Assembly: GCA_004524595.1 (NCBI GenBank)
Contig: SDOA01000035.1
Location: 1-34,523 of the forward strand
DNA: 34,523 bases
Source: Candidatus Thorarchaeota archaeon
GTDB lineage: Archaea; Asgardarchaeota; Thorarchaeia; Thorarchaeales; Thorarchaeaceae
Direction of reading: 5' to 3'
The notes beneath the pieces are model-generated. The model saw only the letters and a list, made by a program, of their open reading frames with translations. It was not told where the DNA came from and did not search any database. The translations under genes were made by a program, and so were the position numbers. Below, piece after piece: positions 30,825 to 34,523 of this stretch; position 1 is the stretch's first letter, and each line of letters opens with the position of its first letter.

Positions 30825-32341
30825 TCATCGTTCCATCGAATAGAAGATATCGCATTGTATAGCGCTTTGAAGGTAGCATAACGTTTAGTATAGACATCAA
30901 GAGTGTTCTTTCGTGGTTGTAGAGGAGGCAAAGTCTTCACCATTTCCTCAGCAGCCTGAGTCACAGACTTGAAGATATTCACACCCTTGAATGCAAGAAT
31001 CGCAGCTCCAACTGCTGTCGCCTCTTCCATTTTTGTCCGAACCACAGGTGTTCTCAGTACATCTGCTTGAATCTGCATCCATGTCTCGCTTTTCGCTGCA
31101 CCTCCAGTGACTCGAACTTGCTGTGACGGGAGTCCTAATTCACGCATGACCTCTATATTCGACCGTATCTCATAACATACTCCTTCCAGAATGGCTCTGA
31201 TGAGATGATGATGTGTGTGTCCAAGCGCAAGACCTGCAAAGATACCACGTGCATGTGGGTTCCAATGAGGAGCTCCCGCACCAACAAAGTGAGGGATGTG
31301 GATGACTCCATCTGAGCCAGGAGGACTCTTCTCTGCAACCTCGGTAAGAATATCATAAGGGTCGCAACCTCTGTCATCAGCAATAATGACTTCTTCTGTA
31401 CCTAGATTATCGCGATACCATTTGAGCGCAGACCCGGTTGTGAACATACTTGCCTCTACTACAAATGAATCGGGCACCACATGTCTACTGCAAAGCAGGC
31501 GCATGGATGGGTCTAATCTAACTGTCTTGGAGTGAGCGAGCATGAATGTTCCGGTCCCTGTCGTTGATTTTATCATGCCTTCTTTTACAACACCTACACC
31601 GAGCGCTGCACATTGTTGGTCACCACCACCCGCAATAATTGGAGTGCCCATCTTAAGACCTGTTTCTTGTGAGGCAGTCTCTGTAAGTTCACCTACTCTC
31701 ATACCTGAGGGAACAGCACGTGGTAATTTTTCTGCGGAGATGTCAAGCAGCTCTAGCATCTTTTTCGACCAAGCTCCTTCTCGAATGTCGAACAAGAGAG
31801 TTCTGCTAGCATTTGAATAGTCAGTGACGAGTTCTTCAGAGAGTTTGAAGATCAAGTAGTCATGGACCAAGAGGAACTTGTCTGTTGTATCATAGAGAGA
31901 CTTTTCGTGCTCACGGATCCAGAGAATCTTTGGAGCAGTGAAGTAGGGGTCTATTGTAAGACCTGTGATTGAATACACCTGCACAGGCGGAACTTTAGTC
32001 TTAATCCAATCACACTGAGGAGCAGTACGGCGGTCCTGCCAGACAATGGCGTTTCGTAGAGCAGTTCCATCTTCATCAATAGGTACTACGGTCTCACGTT
32101 GATTTGTAACACTGATACCAACAACATGCTCAGGACTGATATTCTTCTCCTCAAGGCATCTTCGAATGGTCACACAGGCCATTTTCCACCAGTCCTCAGA
32201 CCTCTGCTCGACCCAGGATGATTTTGGAAATATTGATTCAAACTCTGAATAAGCCCGTGCTACTACGTTTCCAGTTTGATCAAAGAACATAGAACGTACG
32301 CCAGTAGTACCTGCATCAATTGCCAAGACAAGTTCAGTCAT
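30821..32341 (-). CDS. FGGY-family carbohydrate kinase (glycerol kinase/xylulokinase-like)
   Basis: 506 residues from ATG 32341, full length; a GTG at 32350 would add three. Kinase marks are DAGTTGVR (9-16), AIVWQDRRTA as in glycerol kinases, IAGGGDQQCAALGVG and STTGTGTFML in the second domain, and VTGGAAKSETWMQIQADV in the family signature region. The first half looks glycerol kinase-like while GGGDQQCAALG is more xylulokinase-like, so the substrate is open. Its stop overlaps the LarA-like gene by 4 nt. A TATA-like CTATACAT lies upstream. Confidence 0.93.
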   Translation of the reverse strand: MTELVLAIDAGTTGVRSMFFDQTGNVVARAYSEFESIFPKSSWVEQRSEDWWKMACVTIRRCLEEKNISPEHVVGISVTNQRETVVPIDEDGTALRNAIVWQDRRTAPQCDWIKTKVPPVQVYSITGLTIDPYFTAPKILWIREHEKSLYDTTDKFLLVHDYLIFKLSEELVTDYSNASRTLLFDIREGAWSKKMLELLDISAEKLPRAVPSGMRVGELTETASQETGLKMGTPIIAGGGDQQCAALGVGVVKEGMIKSTTGTGTFMLAHSKTVRLDPSMRLLCSRHVVPDSFVVEASMFTTGSALKWYRDNLGTEEVIIADDRGCDPYDILTEVAEKSPPGSDGVIHIPHFVGAGAPHWNPHARGIFAGLALGHTHHHLIRAILEGVCYEIRSNIEVMRELGLPSQQVRVTGGAAKSETWMQIQADVLRTPVVRTKMEEATAVGAAILAFKGVNIFKSVTQAAEEMVKTLPPLQPRKNTLDVYTKRYATFKALYNAISSIRWNDD

Positions 32342-32395
32342 GGAGGTCACTTGTAATGTATAGGAAATATCCTCGATATGAAAGCTTCGAGATGT

Positions 32396-32683
32396 CTATT
32401 TGTAACTAAGTTCAGTATCAATCACTTCTCTGATGTCCCTTCGCTGACCAATGCAGCTCATTTTGAAGGTGTAATCATTCTTGATCCTATATTCCAATTT
32501 CATAGCCTCGCTCCGTGTTCCACATTCACTTATGTGAACGATGTAGATCGGTCTACGACTTCTAAGATATGTTGCAGAACGAGAAGTACCAGAAAGATGT
32601 TCATTCAGTCGTCTTGCCAGGTCATTGGTCATCCCAGTATAATATGTTCCATCTTCGGTCTCGATGATATAGACAAAGTACAT
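32396..32683 (-). CDS. GIY-YIG nuclease domain protein (UPF0213-like)
   Basis: 95 residues, a stand-alone GIY-YIG domain. The first motif is YFVYIIE, the second YYTGMT (14-19), with the arginine in LARRLNEH (R24/R25) and the metal-ligand glutamate E64 in AMKLEYRIKN. All core catalytic positions are present, so a nuclease activity on DNA is plausible; the biological role of these small proteins is not settled. ATG 32683 has a TATA-like GATAAAATAAC about 20-25 nt upstream, indicating a leaderless transcript divergent from the membrane protein gene. Confidence 0.93.
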   Translation of the reverse strand: MYFVYIIETEDGTYYTGMTNDLARRLNEHLSGTSRSATYLRSRRPIYIVHISECGTRSEAMKLEYRIKNDYTFKMSCIGQRRDIREVIDTELSYK

Positions 32684-32696
32684 TTCAAAGTCAAAG

Positions 32697-32720
32697 TTAT
32701 TTTATCCATGCATAGATAAA
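32697..32720. promoter_or_regulatory. Divergent promoters between the GIY-YIG gene and the membrane protein gene
   Basis: On minus, GGATAAAATAAC (32697-32708) is about 20 nt from the GIY-YIG ATG. On plus, ATAGATAAAGG (about 32712-32722) is about 26 nt before the ATG at 32744. Both genes look leaderless and their promoters are packed within 60 bp. Confidence 0.4.
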
Positions 32721-32743
32721 GGAGTTTTCTATGAACAGAAGAT

Positions 32744-33799
32744 ATGTCAGAGGACAGAACCAGACAAGCATCTAGTTTCATTGCAATAGTGTTCTTCGGA
32801 TTCTTATCTATGATTTTCGCTGAAGTATTCTCAGGAGCATCACCATTCTGGTTCTTGGATGCCTGGGGATGGCTGGTGACACTTCCTCTGTATTGGGCAC
32901 ATGCATTGTTACTTCTCAATTTGGCTCTTCGTTATGAGAGAATGTCCCTGACGCAACTCTACCTCTGGGGAGTTATCTTTGGGCTTTACGAGGGATGGAT
33001 TACAAAGGTAATCTGGGGAGGATATATGGGGCAGTCTCCGCAGATGGGCACATTTTTTGGGTTTGCTATAGGAGAATTTCTAGTGATTGGATTATTCTAT
33101 CATGCAATATTCTCGTTCATTGTGCCCATTCTTGTCTTTCAGATTGTGACACTCTCAACGCACAAGGATGAGACCCCAGTAGTATACACATCTCATCTCT
33201 CAGTGTTATCAAAGACCAGACGTAATTTCACACTGTGGGGAATGATCATTATCAGTGGCTCAATCTTCCTTACAACTGCAATTGGAAATGACATCTTTAT
33301 CACACTCACGGCATCACTCATGAATTTCGTATATCTTACTATTCTGATAGTGATCACTACATCAGTCAATCGAAAGAAGCTGAGCATAGAGTCACTTCGT
33401 TTGGGCAATAAAGGAATGGGAATTGTCATCACCTACCTGATCTTGCTTTATGGAGTGATGTTCTTCGCCCTTCTCCCTGAGAGGATTCCCTCCATCGGGA
33501 CAATTCTACTCACTATCAATTTCTATATCATAGTCTTCGCATTACTGTTTGTCAGTCCTAAGAATACAGAACAGACCTTCGAACTGGCTGAAGGATTGAT
33601 GAACAAGAGGGACATTCTTCTGGGATTGGTGATTTTTGTCCTGCTCACCTTTGTGTGGTGTGTACTGGCAGGACTTAGTATAATCCTGAGCGTCATCTTT
33701 TACTTATGGATGGTCTTACTTGGACCAATCTTGTTTGTTGCTGCAATTGGGAATGTCCTCATTAAGAGCTGGAGAGCGCGGTCTACATCTAAGGAGTAA
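32744..33799 (+). CDS. Polytopic membrane protein of unknown function, about nine to ten helices
   Basis: 351 residues with a short soluble N-terminus and long hydrophobic stretches such as FIAIVFFGFLSMIFAEVF, ITYLILLYGVMFFALL and VIFVLLTFVWCVLAG. The loop GLYEGWITKVIWGGYMG is rich in aromatic and Gly residues and may line a functional site. A cytosolic basic tail (KSWRARSTSKE) closes it. No transporter or enzyme family is recognised. The 3' end overlaps the convergent antiporter-like gene by 11 nt. Confidence 0.75.
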   Translation: MSEDRTRQASSFIAIVFFGFLSMIFAEVFSGASPFWFLDAWGWLVTLPLYWAHALLLLNLALRYERMSLTQLYLWGVIFGLYEGWITKVIWGGYMGQSPQMGTFFGFAIGEFLVIGLFYHAIFSFIVPILVFQIVTLSTHKDETPVVYTSHLSVLSKTRRNFTLWGMIIISGSIFLTTAIGNDIFITLTASLMNFVYLTILIVITTSVNRKKLSIESLRLGNKGMGIVITYLILLYGVMFFALLPERIPSIGTILLTINFYIIVFALLFVSPKNTEQTFELAEGLMNKRDILLGLVIFVLLTFVWCVLAGLSIILSVIFYLWMVLLGPILFVAAIGNVLIKSWRARSTSKE

Positions 33800-34523
33800 G
33801 AGCAGCTAATATCGCTGCGATAAAATCACCATTTGCGAGCGCGTTTCCAGCAGCAACTGCAAGATCAAATAGTGGGGCGGGATAGATGCCAATGACAATC
33901 AGCGCTAGAGCCAGAAAGACCATTGCAGAGAGCATACTTGGACCAGGTCTATGCGCATTCTCAGCAAGCTTTGAGATTGGACTGAACCATACAACAGATA
34001 TCATCCGTAGATAGTAGCCTAATGCTAAGAGAGCATTGAACACAGCAATCACTGTAAACACCAGATAATAGCCCCCTGCTTGCACACCTGCAAAGAAAAT
34101 CAAGAGTTTTGCATAGAATCCTGCAAAGGGTGGCATACCCATCAATGAGAGCACTCCAACAGCAAAGAATGCACCTACAATTGGCATCTTCTTTCCAATC
34201 CCTCGTAAGTCATCAAGATTACGAGAACCAACGACATGAAGGAATGCACCTGCACAGAGGAACAGTAGACCCTTAGTGAAAGCATGGATGATAATATAGA
34301 AGACCCCACTCTGATATCCAAGAGGAGAGGCTGCTCCGAAAGCAAAGAGAATGAAACCGATCTGTGTGATTGAGCTATAGGCAAGCATTCTCTTAAGATC
34401 AGATTGAGTGAGTGCATAGAAGTTACCTGCAGTCATGGTGACTACTGCAAAAAAGCCAAGCAGTAGAGGCCAATTAACAGTGACTGGAGAGAACAGGGCC
34501 ACATTCATCCGGACTATTCCATA
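33789..34523 (-). CDS. NuoM/NuoN/MrpD-type proton-pumping subunit, 5' part cut by window edge
   Basis: The frame is open through the right edge (five codons before the first Met read YGIVR), so the visible 244 residues are the C-terminal half of a roughly 480-residue subunit. Family segments are DLKRMLAYSSITQIGFILF, then IIHAFTKGLLFLCAGAFLH with its helix lysine, then LRGIGKKMP and LSLMGMPPFAGFYAKLLIF. These belong to the antiporter-like subunits of complex I, F420H2 dehydrogenase, membrane hydrogenases and Mrp antiporters. The HAFTKGLLFLCAGA form is closer to MrpD/NuoM than to NuoN, but neighbours outside the window would decide. Confidence 0.9.
   Translation of the reverse strand, partial: YGIVRMNVALFSPVTVNWPLLLGFFAVVTMTAGNFYALTQSDLKRMLAYSSITQIGFILFAFGAASPLGYQSGVFYIIIHAFTKGLLFLCAGAFLHVVGSRNLDDLRGIGKKMPIVGAFFAVGVLSLMGMPPFAGFYAKLLIFFAGVQAGGYYLVFTVIAVFNALLALGYYLRMISVVWFSPISKLAENAHRPGPSMLSAMVFLALALIVIGIYPAPLFDLAVAAGNALANGDFIAAILAALTP

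Noticed and set aside
1..34523. CRISPR array, insertion sequences, prophage or toxin-antitoxin modules
   Set aside because: No spaced direct repeats, transposase, integrase or phage genes were seen; the GIY-YIG protein is a stand-alone housekeeping-type domain, not a homing intron or IS.

Overview
The window reads as a chromosomal segment of an archaeon, most probably an Asgard archaeon of the Thorarchaeia type. This lineage call is an inference from gene content and was not tested by phylogeny. The evidence is a eukaryote-like Ras/Rab-type small GTPase, an archaeal A-type ATP synthase (subunits I, H, E, K, C), a TrmI-type tRNA m1A methyltransferase, a HerA-like ATPase, an archaeal-type phosphosugar mutase, and archaeal promoters. 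Some genes have TATA-like boxes about 25 nt before a leaderless start; others carry GGAGG/GGTGA Shine-Dalgarno (SD) sites, several in front of TTG or GTG starts. I saw no tRNA, rRNA, CRISPR array, insertion sequence or prophage. The window is gene-dense and ordinary in texture.

Layout. 1-7.6 kb is almost all on the minus strand: an FGGY sugar kinase cut by the left edge, a saccharopine-dehydrogenase-like oxidoreductase, a coupled pair (AcoX-like ATP-NAD kinase, then SAM hydroxide adenosyltransferase), an unknown protein, the small GTPase, a five-helix membrane protein and an alpha/beta hydrolase. 7.7-13.2 kb is the most interesting part: a phosphoglucosamine/phosphomannomutase, a small coiled-coil protein with a Pro/Ala/Gly linker, then a PIG-L deacetylase divergent from a GT4 glycosyltransferase and a 571-residue protein that I read as BshB, BshA and BshC. 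These are the three enzymes of bacillithiol synthesis. 13.2-17 kb holds an aminotransferase, PyrF, a membrane protein and a small unknown. 17-23.5 kb holds the HerA-like ATPase divergent from TrmI, a two-gene unit with a coiled-coil winged-helix protein, and a 774-residue all-helical protein. 23.6-29.4 kb is a rearranged A-ATPase locus: I on minus, H and E on plus, K and C on minus. It is followed by two small membrane proteins, one resembling AtpZ/AtpI. 29.5-34.5 kb holds a LarA-like racemase, a second FGGY kinase, a GIY-YIG protein, a polytopic membrane protein, and a NuoM/NuoN/MrpD-type subunit cut by the right edge.

How the genes may work together. The phosphosugar mutase could feed UDP-GlcNAc synthesis. 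BshA would join GlcNAc to L-malate, BshB would deacetylate the product, and BshC would add cysteine to make a bacillithiol-type low-molecular-weight thiol. The ATP synthase genes here cover the peripheral stalks, the membrane subunit I, the proteolipid ring and the central-stalk adaptor C; A, B, D and F are not in the window. The right-edge antiporter-like subunit belongs to an ion-pumping oxidoreductase or Mrp-like complex and may help build the gradient this enzyme uses.
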